Positions 8,206 to 15,852 of a DNA stretch of 64,000 nucleotides are shown one piece after another (the first letter of the stretch is position 1; every line of letters starts with the position of its first letter). Origin of the DNA: Bacillus changyiensis (GTDB lineage Bacteria > Bacillota > Bacilli > Bacillales > Bacillaceae); the NCBI RefSeq assembly GCF_027706145.1, contig NZ_JAQFWW010000004.1, forward strand, positions 62,001-126,000, read 5' to 3'. The notes under the pieces are model-generated. The model made no database searches and was not told the origin of the DNA. It saw nothing but the letters and a program-made list of their open reading frames with translations. A program made the translations under genes and the position numbers.

Positions 8206-8847
8206 TCACTGATCACTATCAGTATTTAGTTTTTTATAGATTAAATATGAAGCATAAACCGCTATTAATACACCTCCCAATAACAAACCAATTATAACTA
8301 TTGTTATATACTGAGGTATCACAAAAGATAATCCTATTATTAGAAAGCCAATGACAACAAACATCTTTGCTCCAAAACGGTTTGCCTGTTTCCACACTCT
8401 TTCATCTTTTAATGTCCATGGTGTCCTCAATCCATAAGCATAATTAGGTTTTGTTTTTTGCATGAAATTAGCCACAATGATGATAAAAAGTCCAAGTAAA
8501 GCTCCGATAAGAAAGTGAATATTAAACTCGAAACCTAAGCCAAAAGCAATGATGACCAAGTGTATGACAAACAATAAACTCAGCATCACCATATTGATTT
8601 TATTCAATATAGTCATATTATCATAATTCCCATTTACTTGTTTTGTTTTTAAAAAAAATAGCGCCAAAAAATTCGATATCAACATTAGAATAGGTATTAA
8701 CAAAATAGCCAATGTTTTATTAGTATATTTATCAGGTTCACCGTTTGACCAGTGAATGGGTAATTCATGTGGTAAGCCCGGAAACGCAATAATCCCTACT
8801 ATTATACTTACTAAAATAACACCAGTTGGTAAGAAATCTTTTTTCAT
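8206..8847 (-). CDS. sdpI: SdpI family immunity protein
   Basis: 213 residues with six predicted membrane segments. It begins with the DUF1648-type region (GLPHELPIHWSNGEPDKY) and ends with the SdpI signature region NYAYGLRTPWTLKDERVWKQANRFGAK. In B. subtilis SdpI protects the producer from the SDP toxin and, when occupied by it, holds the repressor SdpR at the membrane. It follows sdpR by 23 nt with AAGGAGTGA ahead of the ATG, giving an sdpR-sdpI operon that faces the same way as the toxin genes. Confidence 0.92.
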   Translation of the reverse strand: MKKDFLPTGVILVSIIVGIIAFPGLPHELPIHWSNGEPDKYTNKTLAILLIPILMLISNFLALFFLKTKQVNGNYDNMTILNKINMVMLSLLFVIHLVIIAFGLGFEFNIHFLIGALLGLFIIIVANFMQKTKPNYAYGLRTPWTLKDERVWKQANRFGAKMFVVIGFLIIGLSFVIPQYITIVIIGLLLGGVLIAVYASYLIYKKLNTDSDQ

Positions 8848-8870
8848 TCCGATTCACTCCTTGATAACTG

Positions 8871-9125
8871 TTAATTTTGGAGCTTTAGTAACCAAAGGAT
8901 CGCATCCTGAAATACTGTTGTGTTTAATGAATAATAGATATGTTGTCCTTTTTTTTCTCCTTCAATCAATTTAGCATTCTTTAAAATCGTCAAATGATAA
9001 GAAATACTGGGTTTACTAATATTAAAGTGGTGAGATATTTCTCCAGCAGTCATGTCCTTATCTTTAAGGAAATCAAGTATCTTTCTACGAATAGGGTCTG
9101 ACAAAGCCCTAAATAAATCATTCAC
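8871..9125 (-). CDS. sdpR: ArsR-family autorepressor SdpR
   Basis: 84 residues, essentially one winged-helix domain: MNDLFRALSDPIRRKILDFL, the recognition helix region ISKPSISYHLTILKNAKLI and the wing KKGQHIYYSLN. No metal-binding cysteine pair is present, as in SdpR. In B. subtilis SdpR represses sdpRI until SdpI with bound toxin sequesters it. A perfect 20-bp palindrome sits 35 bp upstream of the start (9161-9180). It is the first gene of the sdpR-sdpI pair. Confidence 0.9.
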   Translation of the reverse strand: MNDLFRALSDPIRRKILDFLKDKDMTAGEISHHFNISKPSISYHLTILKNAKLIEGEKKGQHIYYSLNTTVFQDAILWLLKLQN

Positions 9126-9160
9126 TTTTAATCACCAGCTCATATCAATATTATTTAGAC

Positions 9161-9180
9161 ATTTAGAAAATTTTCTAAAT
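9161..9180. promoter_or_regulatory. Candidate SdpR operator (perfect 20-bp palindrome)
   Basis: ATTTAGAAAATTTTCTAAAT is its own reverse complement. It lies just upstream of sdpR. On the minus strand TTGGAT and CTAAAT spaced by 17 nt could be the -35 and -10, the -10 overlapping the palindrome, so binding would block the promoter. Assignment to SdpR is inferred from position. Confidence 0.65.
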
Positions 9181-9230
9181 ATTATCCAATATATATTAAC
9201 ACCCCCTAAATTACATAGAGGTAATATCAT

Positions 9231-9620
9231 CTATGGTGTTTCAGAACAATTTGGAATGTGACAACAACTTTCTTTACAAATTACTTTTCGGTTTCTAGCA
9301 ATTAATCCATAAAGGATATACCCTATTTTAGTTATTTTCATCAAATACATAAAAGGATATATTATAATTAATGGAGTTCTTACAACGATTTGTAGAATAG
9401 TATCGTAACCAGAATAAATCTTATTTTGCGCATTGATACTGTACATTTTTTTTTCAAATAAATCTACTGAAATTGGAGAAAGTATTTTTTCCTTTTTTTC
9501 TCTAAAACTAGTTAAATTGATCAGATTGAAGACATCTAAATAACGAATAATTTTACTTGTTCTCTTACATAATGGACACCAAGAATCATATAGAACTGTT
9601 AAATATAACTTTTTCCTCAT
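9231..9620 (-). CDS. DCC-family (DUF393) thiol-disulfide oxidoreductase-like protein in the sdp cluster
   Basis: 129 residues. The N-terminus has a thioredoxin-like fold start with YDSWCPLCKR, the D-x-x-C-x-x-C signature of the DCC/YuxK family. A hydrophobic segment (about 80-105, LIIIYPFMYLMKITKIGYILYGLIA) suggests membrane association, and the tail adds three more cysteines (CKESCCH). AAGGAAG precedes the ATG. It lies 56 nt after sdpC with no terminator between, so it is probably cotranscribed with the toxin genes. B. subtilis sdpABC has no such gene next to it as I recall. A role in redox maturation of the toxin is an inference. Confidence 0.75.
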   Translation of the reverse strand: MRKKLYLTVLYDSWCPLCKRTSKIIRYLDVFNLINLTSFREKKEKILSPISVDLFEKKMYSINAQNKIYSGYDTILQIVVRTPLIIIYPFMYLMKITKIGYILYGLIARNRKVICKESCCHIPNCSETP

Positions 9621-9676
9621 TTATACACTTCCTTAAAATTTATTTAAACCAACTTTCCCCTAAAATTTAAAACAGT

Positions 9677-10300
9677 CTATAAATTTTCCACAATACTCTT
9701 TACAAATACTTCTTTCGTTAGACTATTAACATCCGTATCAGAAGCTGAAGCCGTATATTGAGTTTGAACTGTTGCTGTGGTGAGGTATACACCTGCTTCT
9801 AGAACATAAGCAGCTACACCAGCGACTTGAACTGCAGCTCCCGCATAATAAACAACTACAACTCCTAGTGTCCATACAACGCACTGTCCAGTTGCTTCAT
9901 CTGGATTAGGCTTCTTTTTAATATTATATCCATCCATCTCGGGAATCACTGAGGTAATTAGATTGGCACCTTTTTCTAACATATTGCTTATCTTTTTTGG
10001 ATTATTAGCATATACTGATTCTTTCAATTCATCAAAATATTTTTCATCTTTTTTCTTTATCATTTCAGTAAGTTCATTTCCGAAGTCTTTAGCTTCTTTA
10101 GTGTTTATTTCTTTTTTTTCGGGAAGTTCAGGAATACGTTTTGCAACTTCTCCCTGTCCTAAAAATAATCCTTTAAATAATTCTTCGCCGGAGTAATTAG
10201 TATGGTTTTCATTAACCTTCGCTTTAGTTGTTATAAGGTTTGCAGATGACAAACCAAACACAAATATCAGAGCCATTAATGAGGCTAAAATTTTTTTCAC
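9677..10300 (-). CDS. sdpC: SdpC family antimicrobial/cannibalism toxin precursor
   Basis: 207 residues. The signal peptide is about 1-27 (MKK, then a hydrophobic core ending near TTKA). A charged pro-region follows with the family block YSGEELFKGLFLGQGEV. The hydrophobic toxin segment is about 139-188, starting GQCVVWTLGVVVVYY. In B. subtilis SdpC is processed with help from SdpA and SdpB to a 42-residue peptide that collapses the proton motive force of sibling cells. B. subtilis SDP has two cysteines in a disulfide; here only one cysteine exists in the whole precursor. The start is GTG with AAAGGAG upstream. It follows sdpB. Confidence 0.9.
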   Translation of the reverse strand: MKKILASLMALIFVFGLSSANLITTKAKVNENHTNYSGEELFKGLFLGQGEVAKRIPELPEKKEINTKEAKDFGNELTEMIKKKDEKYFDELKESVYANNPKKISNMLEKGANLITSVIPEMDGYNIKKKPNPDEATGQCVVWTLGVVVVYYAGAAVQVAGVAAYVLEAGVYLTTATVQTQYTASASDTDVNSLTKEVFVKSIVENL

Positions 10301-10356
10301 AACAAAGCAGCTCCTTTCAAAATATTTGGGGATAAGTTGGTTTAAAACAAAGATAA

Positions 10357-11289
10357 TTATGCTGACTTTGTCTTTACATTTTTTTCACTGATTTTATTTA
10401 TTACTTTTCTAAACAAATGGTACTCATTTTCAGTGGATTGAAAAGAAAGAATTAAGCCAGCTATCATAATTGCTGAGAAACTATATAATCCTAATAAGGT
10501 GGCTATTCCCATATGCAAAACTACTCCTATATAAAAATAAATTTTATAGTACTTTATTGGAGCTAAAATAGCAGCACCTAATATTATTTCAACTATTGTA
10601 GTCGCCCAAGTAACGAAAAACACTGCTGGTGAAGTTAATATTGGATTAAGTAATGTTAATAGTGTTTCATTTAAACCTAGCATCGGATTGTTAAAGTAAT
10701 AATAAATAGCAGTACCATCAATCCACTCAGGATTCTTTAAGCGAACAATCGCAGCATTAAAATAAATAATCGACATTTGAGCCTTAATGCCGTACAGAAA
10801 TACATTTGAAATTATCCTGCAATTAACCTCTAGAATAGAATTGTTATATTGTTTTTTTTGCCAATGCCATTTTCGATTATCTAATAGAGTTATAGGAATG
10901 AGCAAAAATGTTATAGCAGCAGCTACTTCTTCACCACCATCAAGTGATGCCCCTGTATTTTGTAAGGATGTTGCAATCCACCAATGGATGAGTCCTGTAT
11001 ATCGAGGTCTCCAGCCTGAAGCAATGACTGCTATTAATATAATTACAATCCACTTTATAAGAGGAAGGTAATTTTGTGGCGCCATACAAAAAATACTAAT
11101 AGAGTAAACACTACAATTAGGATATTCACTAACACCGGCCAATGGACGAAAGAATGTGTAAATGTCATTTACTAATAAAGTGATCAAAGTAGATAAAGCA
11201 ATAATTGTTCTAGCCAATCCATAAACATTAGTCCATGGATTACTGGTTAGTGAACTATTATAGATAAAATTACTTAATCTATTGAACAT
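10357..11289 (-). CDS. sdpB: SdpB family membrane protein for toxin maturation
   Basis: 310 residues, polytopic, with several transmembrane segments and the HTTM-like arrangement of SdpB (related to vitamin K-dependent gamma-carboxylase membrane domains). Recognisable stretches are NPWTNVYGLARTIIALSTL near the start and AQMSIIYFNAAIVRLKNPEW in the middle. In B. subtilis SdpA and SdpB are both needed to turn the secreted SdpC fragment into active toxin. The ATG at 11289 overlaps the end of sdpA by 16 nt and is preceded by GGAGG inside sdpA, so translation is coupled. Confidence 0.88.
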   Translation of the reverse strand: MFNRLSNFIYNSSLTSNPWTNVYGLARTIIALSTLITLLVNDIYTFFRPLAGVSEYPNCSVYSISIFCMAPQNYLPLIKWIVIILIAVIASGWRPRYTGLIHWWIATSLQNTGASLDGGEEVAAAITFLLIPITLLDNRKWHWQKKQYNNSILEVNCRIISNVFLYGIKAQMSIIYFNAAIVRLKNPEWIDGTAIYYYFNNPMLGLNETLLTLLNPILTSPAVFFVTWATTIVEIILGAAILAPIKYYKIYFYIGVVLHMGIATLLGLYSFSAIMIAGLILSFQSTENEYHLFRKVINKISEKNVKTKSA

Positions 11290-11813
11290 TTCACTTCAAC
11301 CTCCACAAATGAAGATGGTTGATCTGAAGGTGATGTTATATTTGCCCAAGCCCAAGGAACAGGTTTTCTTCTTATAATGGTGTACCGTCCACACAATGTA
11401 GGATTAGGAGAGGGATTCTCCATTTGTACTATATTGTCTGATTCCTCGACACATTTATTTATATTCCCTTCACATTTTTTCCATAAATCTTTATTCGCCT
11501 GAAATGCCAATACACCAGCTTCTATTCCTTGTGCTCTACCATGCCTATCAATTCCAAATAAGTTTTTCATACTATTATTAGGCCAATCCACTGCTAAATT
11601 TCCTTGAGTATCTAAAATTAAAAATTCTTCTGCTCGTGGAGACTTACTAAAAAATGACCACCCTTGTGGAAATATTTTCAGCATCACATTTTTTGTGTTC
11701 GATGCATTTAATACATTCTGCGGAAGTGCATTGAGTAGTGAGAAGAAAAAGATTATAAATAATACCGCGGAAGAAATAAATAAGGTAAATATATAACTAT
11801 TTGATCTTTTCAT
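11274..11813 (-). CDS. sdpA: SdpA family protein for toxin maturation
   Basis: About 179 residues from the ATG at 11813. A GTG seven codons upstream (11834) is possible, but the nearest AAAGGTGG fits neither start well. One N-terminal membrane anchor (SYIFTLFISSAVLFIIFFF) precedes an extracytoplasmic-looking domain with several cysteines. SdpA-family landmarks are FPQGWSFFSKSPR, the glycine/arginine segment FGIDRHGRAQGIE and LCGRYTIIRRKPVPWAW. It works with SdpB on SdpC maturation. It is the first gene of the toxin operon and has a good sigma-A promoter (11900-11928). Confidence 0.87.
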   Translation of the reverse strand: MKRSNSYIFTLFISSAVLFIIFFFSLLNALPQNVLNASNTKNVMLKIFPQGWSFFSKSPRAEEFLILDTQGNLAVDWPNNSMKNLFGIDRHGRAQGIEAGVLAFQANKDLWKKCEGNINKCVEESDNIVQMENPSPNPTLCGRYTIIRRKPVPWAWANITSPSDQPSSFVEVEVKCSID

Positions 11814-11899
11814 ACCTGAAATTACAAACACCACCTTTTGTAGCTCTAAAATCCCTTTTGCTTAAATTGTATTTTTTTCATATTTTTACCTTATAGAGG

Positions 11900-11928
11900 A
11901 TCCTAACATATATAACAAAAAAGTGCAA
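11900..11928 (-). promoter_or_regulatory. Sigma-A promoter of sdpABC
   Basis: TTGCAC (complement of 11923-11928), 17-nt spacer, TAGGAT (complement of 11900-11905), with an extended -10 TGT just before it. It lies about 85 bp upstream of the sdpA start. Confidence 0.65.
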
Positions 11929-12034
11929 ATGGAGTTTAGCCACTAAATTCAAGCATCGAAAAATATATTCTCCGAAAGGATTTTTACTTAGCCTAAAAGA
12001 AGCCACCACTAAAAAAGAATAGAATGAGAAATTA

Positions 12035-12326
12035 TCAATATTTTATTGAATAGAGCAAAAAAAGTAAAAGACGTGCTCACCGAGGAAACAAAGTATCATG
12101 ACCAATGGGATCACTATCCCTTTAATTCAGGTTATTTTATGTGTTTAAGACTTCATCATGTTCATGCAGAAGAGCTGAGAAATCATCTGTTAGCTCAATA
12201 TGGAATCGGGACAATCGCGATCAATGACAGCGATTTACGAATTGCTTTTTCATGTATTGAGGAGTCGGACATCAAAACGCTGTTTGATACAATTTATCAG
12301 GCGGCTGTTGAACTGACGAAAGAAAA
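12035..12326 (+). repeat. 292-bp direct repeat, right copy
   Basis: Differs from 6721-7012 at one base only (12204). Homology starts and stops abruptly on both sides. Confidence 0.97.
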
Positions 12327-12333
12327 AATCTAG
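12035..12333 (+). pseudogene. Detached 3' fragment of the aminotransferase gene
   Basis: The repeat copy still reads in frame as the last 97 or so codons of the aminotransferase and ends KEKI-stop shortly after the repeat. It has no start or promoter of its own and lacks the PLP lysine. The ending differs from the intact gene. If the island arrived by insertion, this copy marks the original 3' end of the gene. Confidence 0.9.
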
Positions 12334-12742
12334 AGGTACACTTGTCCATTGGGACAAAAGATTTGACATCTCAACAGCTATTTCACAATTGGACCGGAAT
12401 GGGATGACTTCAAAAAAGTTATTACAAAGCATGCATAATGTCTTCACCTCACAATATGCATAGATCAAAGGGTGACTTTTTTGCAAGAAGTATAGTACCT
12501 TTTCTGGTCTTCTGTTTATTTTTTTGTGTATTTAATAGTCTTTCAACCTTATTTTTTATTTGCTTGTCAGCTGTGCCTTTAAATATGTTTGAAATAGTAT
12601 TTTCCCCACTTAAAGATGAAATAGCTGTAAGACTTTTTTTATAGTTTTTAGCTCCACATATATGATTCTTCCTATAAAAACTCCCGAATTGGTCTCAATG
12701 CTCTTCTCCTTTATATTCAGTGAAAAACAGCTTAGTTAGGAG
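12334..12742. other. No intact gene; two open remnants
   Basis: Plus strand 12336-12463 reads openly for about 43 codons (includes FDISTAISQLDRNGM) up to a stop, but has no start. Minus strand about 12449-12690 reads openly for about 80 codons (includes ISNIFKGTADKQIKNKVERL), again without a start codon. Both look like fragments of real genes rather than random frames, but I do not recognise the families. Confidence 0.35.
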
Positions 12743-12751
12743 GTGTATCAT

Positions 12752-12934
12752 TTGTATTATTATTATCCTTCTTTTTACTTCCCACATCACAATCGCGATA
12801 TCATTTATAAAGAAATGGGAACAGAAAAACTAGATAAGGTGATCAAAATGCTAGAGGATTTAAATCAAAAAGTAGATTCGATTGAAAAAAAGGTAAAAAA
12901 AATAGGCGGTTTTGACGACACGGCGAATGACTGA
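12752..12934 (+). CDS. Small protein with aromatic N-terminus and coiled-coil tail, probably sporulation-related
   Basis: 60 residues from a TTG preceded by TTAGGAGG at the right distance; the GTG at 12743 overlaps the ribosome binding site and is rejected. The N-terminus is tyrosine- and histidine-rich (YYYYPSFYFPHHNRD). The C-terminal half has heptad-like leucines and lysines (LDKVIKMLEDLNQKVDSIEKK). That composition and the neighbours suggest a spore coat component, but no family was recognised. Confidence 0.6.
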   Translation: MYYYYPSFYFPHHNRDIIYKEMGTEKLDKVIKMLEDLNQKVDSIEKKVKKIGGFDDTAND

Positions 12935-12976
12935 CCGACATACGCTGATATTGATTAATGGTTAGGAGGTCATCTA

Positions 12977-13240
12977 ATGCCACACAAAATGTCAAGCCAG
13001 CTTGAGCATCATTTAATGCAAGCCAATCTTTACGGATTACTAGCCAAAAAATATGAGTATGTCGATCCAGCCAAACACATCCATTTTTATCAGAAATATT
13101 TTGAGCATGTGCAACATGTAGAAGCATTGTATATGGGAATGCACAAAAAACATCTGGACAATGATATGAACATGAATATGAACATGCCGATGCAAAGCCC
13201 TATGAATAACTGGCCATATCCTACTAATATCCCTGGATAA
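12977..13240 (+). CDS. Small Tyr/His/Met-rich protein, probable spore coat component
   Basis: 87 residues. A helical N-terminal part (SSQLEHHLMQANLYGLLAKKYEYVD) is followed by a Met/Asn repeat tail (MNMNMNMPM). TTAGGAGGTC precedes the ATG. It lies 42 nt downstream of the preceding small gene and is closed by a terminator, so the two form a unit. The low-complexity tail and the tyrosine and histidine content resemble coat and crust proteins. No family was recognised. Confidence 0.6.
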   Translation: MPHKMSSQLEHHLMQANLYGLLAKKYEYVDPAKHIHFYQKYFEHVQHVEALYMGMHKKHLDNDMNMNMNMPMQSPMNNWPYPTNIPG

Positions 13241-13262
13241 ACATCTATATTCATATGTTGAG

Positions 13263-13286
13263 AGGCAGCGGCGGCTGCCTTTTTTA
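13263..13286 (+). terminator. Rho-independent terminator
   Basis: AGGCAGC / GCTGCCT hairpin followed by TTTTTT, directly after the Met-rich small protein gene. Confidence 0.9.
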
Positions 13287-13295
13287 GTTATTGAT

Positions 13296-13514
13296 TTGCA
13301 CAATGGAAAATATATGATTTTTCCTGCTATTGATCTTGGCCTGATGGCTGAGCATCTATCAACTCACGAAGGAATGATTAGCAAGTTAAAATGCTACAAC
13401 TCCAAAGTCACAACTATTCAATTCATTGTCATGCAGATGCATATCCGGGTGATGTTGAAATTTATTGATCCAAACCATCAACGATTTGAAGTTCCACCTC
13501 TTCAACCGAGATAA
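13296..13514 (+). pseudogene. Decayed coat-protein-like gene
   Basis: A 72-codon frame with a TTG start but no ribosome binding site, lying right behind a terminator. The text DLGLMAEHLSTHEGMISKLKC and QMHIRVMLKFIDPN resembles the helical repeats of CotF/YraF-type coat proteins, with a short segment apparently missing between them. From 13539 to about 13775 another broken frame begins VNEVLQSLMMKNLNDCHAHLQ and then breaks. I interpret both as remains of one or two coat genes. Confidence 0.4.
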
Positions 13515-13821
13515 AACTGTTAAACAGTTAATGATAAAGTGAACGAGGTGCTACAATCACTAATGATGAAAAATTTGAATGATTGCCACGCACATCTTCA
13601 AATGATATAAAATGAATGGAACAAGAAATTGGGGTGGGGATTTGTTCCGCATGCATCTTCAACAAAGCAACACCTATCAGCAGTTTCAATATTTGTTAAA
13701 CATTTAATCATTCAGGAAAAGCCCATTTTATTGATTCAATTTCTTGATCCGCAAATGTGTAAACCAAACCCTTTTTATAAACATAGTATAAACCAGTTCT
13801 GACTAAGAGGAGGTGAACACG

Positions 13822-13923
13822 ATGAGCGGAGGTTATGGAACAGGATTTGCCTTAATTGTTGTTCTGTTTATCCTATTAATCATTGTTGGTGCTTCTTGGG
13901 GTTATGGTGGTGGCGTCTACTAA
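13822..13923 (+). CDS. YjcZ family sporulation protein (tiny transmembrane)
   Basis: 33 residues: a glycine-rich start (MSGGYGTG), one membrane span ([18 protein letters not shown]) and a glycine/tyrosine tail. This is the Bacillus tiny transmembrane sporulation family (YjcZ/TIGR01732). AAGAGGAGGTGA precedes the ATG. Members are usually expressed during sporulation; their function is unknown. A second member is at 32610-32759. Confidence 0.85.
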   Translation: MSGGYGTGFALIVVLFILLIIVGASWGYGGGVY

Positions 13924-13978
13924 GGCGTGACTTAAATCCACAATGATAGGGTAGTAAGAGCTGTGTCTATTTACAAAT

Positions 13979-14046
13979 GAAACGTTAGTTATCAGAATAA
14001 AGCTGTTCGTTACAAAACTTCCAGCTTCTATTCTGACTGACGTTTC
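13979..14046. repeat. Long imperfect hairpin between the YjcZ-like gene and kdpD
   Basis: Arms GAAACGTTAGT..TCAGAATA.AAGCTG and CAGCTT.TATTCTGA..ACGTTTC pair over about 25 bp with small bulges. It lies between the convergent YjcZ-like gene and kdpD. There is no T tract, so it is not a standard terminator; it may stabilise the kdp mRNA 3' end or be a MITE-like element. Confidence 0.6.
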
Positions 14047-14075
14047 AACCTCAAAAGCCAACCTCCTCCACTGAT

Positions 14076-15224
14076 CTATATTTTATCATCAGCAACAATG
14101 TGAATATCAATACCATCTGTTTGACGCATAATCGTATTGACAATTGACCCTTTTCTAATTTCTTCCCATCTTGAACGAGCAGATTGTCCTAAAACGATCT
14201 GTGTAATACTTTTTTGTTTGGCTATAACAGTAATGGTATCTGAGATATAGCGGCTTCTAGCGAGTTTGAAAATAAATTCAGCTTCAAGTTGAGCACAAAG
14301 CCGTTTCCATTGTTTGATTTTATTTCTTTCAGCCGCTGTCATTTTTTCTTTTGTTTTACGCGATACGGTTAAGACAAACAAGTCAGCCTTCAGCCGACTG
14401 GCAATTCTCCATCCACGACGAATCAATTTTTCAGCATTTTTTCCGTGCTGGACACAAACGAGGATTTTCTCGTTTGTCCCCCTTGGCCGCGAGTTTCCAT
14501 TTAGCCCGTTTATACGTTCCAACCTATCGTCAACATCATCGGCAACTTCACGCAAGGCAAGTTCTCTTAGTGCAGCTAGATTATTTTTAGTGAAAAAGTG
14601 AGTTAATGCCTGCTGTATTTTATGTTTTTCATACACTTTTCCGTCCTTTAAGCGCTTTTGCAGTGTTTCTGGTGTCACATCGATAAGGATGACTTCATTG
14701 GCAAGATCTAAGATGCGGTCAGGGATTCGCTCTCGTACTTTAACACCGGTGACATGTTGAACGATATCATGGACACTTTCAACATGTTGAATATTGACCG
14801 CTGACAAAACATTAATACCTTCTTTCAAAATATCCTCGACATCCATGTAACGTTTTTCGTTTTTTGATCCAGGCATGTTTGTGTGTGCAAGTTCATCAAC
14901 AATGACAAGGTCGGGTTTCCGTGTCATGATAGCATTGACGTCCATTTCTTCAAGTTGTTTTCCTTTGTAGTCAATTTTCTTCATGGGAATGATCTCTAAA
15001 TCCCTTATTAATGCAGCTGTGTCTTTCCGATTGTGGGTTTCAATTAAGCCGATGACCACATCAATACCTTCACGTTTTACATCATGGGCTTCTTGCAGCA
15101 TTCGATATGTCTTCCCTACACCTGGAGCTGAACCGATATAAATGGTCCAGTGTCCTCTTTTTAACTGTTCGATTTCTGCTAAAATCTCTTCTGGTTTTTT
15201 TCGTCGATAGTTATTTTTTCGCAT
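14076..15224 (-). CDS. kdpD: KdpD-like sensor protein lacking the histidine kinase
   Basis: 382 residues. The N-terminal KdpD domain has Walker A GSAPGVGKT (about 31-39), Walker B-like VIVDELAHTN and RERIPDRILDLANEVILID. A universal-stress-protein domain (about 249-370, ILVCVQHGKNAEKL ... IVLGQSARSRW) follows, and the protein ends there. The membrane segments, GAF, HisKA and ATPase domains of full KdpD (about 890 residues) are missing, and no kdpE is nearby. In staphylococci the KdpD USP domain binds c-di-AMP. ATG 15224 is chosen because GGAG lies 9 nt before it. It is the last gene of the operon. Confidence 0.9.
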   Translation of the reverse strand: MRKNNYRRKKPEEILAEIEQLKRGHWTIYIGSAPGVGKTYRMLQEAHDVKREGIDVVIGLIETHNRKDTAALIRDLEIIPMKKIDYKGKQLEEMDVNAIMTRKPDLVIVDELAHTNMPGSKNEKRYMDVEDILKEGINVLSAVNIQHVESVHDIVQHVTGVKVRERIPDRILDLANEVILIDVTPETLQKRLKDGKVYEKHKIQQALTHFFTKNNLAALRELALREVADDVDDRLERINGLNGNSRPRGTNEKILVCVQHGKNAEKLIRRGWRIASRLKADLFVLTVSRKTKEKMTAAERNKIKQWKRLCAQLEAEFIFKLARSRYISDTITVIAKQKSITQIVLGQSARSRWEEIRKGSIVNTIMRQTDGIDIHIVADDKI

Positions 15225-15245
15225 GGCTAACATCTCCATTTGATC

Positions 15246-15265
15246 GCCCCAATATCCATTGGGGC
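15246..15265 (-). other. Intercistronic hairpin between kdpC and kdpD
   Basis: GCCCCAAT-4 nt-ATTGGGGC, a perfect 8-bp stem just after the kdpC stop and 10-20 nt ahead of the kdpD ribosome binding site. With no T tract it is more likely an mRNA processing or stability element than a terminator. Confidence 0.6.
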
Positions 15266-15271
15266 AGTGTT

Positions 15272-15835
15272 TTACTTTAACTTCTCTTGCAAATCTATAT
15301 TGAGGAGCAATACATTAACACGTGCTTCATTGAAAAGAGAAGCTTTTTCAGTACGTTGATCAACTAAATGTTTAAGTTCTTTTTGTGTCAATCCTGTCAA
15401 TCGGCTGATTCTTGGAATTTGTACTCGTGCACTGTCAGGTGTAATATCAGGATCCAATCCAGAAGCAGAGTTCGTCAGGACATCATCTGGCAATTGCTTT
15501 GCAGAAACATCGGGGTTGTCTTTTTCCCATTTTTGCATTGCTATTTTGACCCTTTTTAGAAAATTGGGGTTTGATGGTGCCTCATTTGGCGAACCAGATC
15601 CAGAAGCATCGTAGTTGATGCTTGATTCCCTGCCATGAAAAAAGCGTGGCTCCGTAAACGACTGACCGATTAATTTAGAACCGACAACCTCTCCTTTTTT
15701 GTTATAAACAAGGCTCCCATTGGAATTGTCAGGCATGACCACTTGAGAGATACCAGTGAGTGCCAATGGATAAGCAAGACCGCAAACGATCATTAAAAGC
15801 AAACTAACTCTCATGATTGTACCTAGTTCTTTCAT
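15272..15835 (-). CDS. kdpC: Potassium-transporting ATPase subunit C
   Basis: 187 residues with one N-terminal membrane span (VSLLLMIVCGLAYPLALTGI) and the periplasm-like KdpC domain, including VVGSKLIGQSFTEPRFFHGR and SGLDPDITPDSARVQIPR. KdpC stabilises the KdpFABC complex and helps ATP binding. AAGGAGG precedes the ATG. It follows kdpB by 17 nt. Confidence 0.96.
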   Translation of the reverse strand: MKELGTIMRVSLLLMIVCGLAYPLALTGISQVVMPDNSNGSLVYNKKGEVVGSKLIGQSFTEPRFFHGRESSINYDASGSGSPNEAPSNPNFLKRVKIAMQKWEKDNPDVSAKQLPDDVLTNSASGLDPDITPDSARVQIPRISRLTGLTQKELKHLVDQRTEKASLFNEARVNVLLLNIDLQEKLK

Positions 15836-15852
15836 TATAATATATACCCTCC

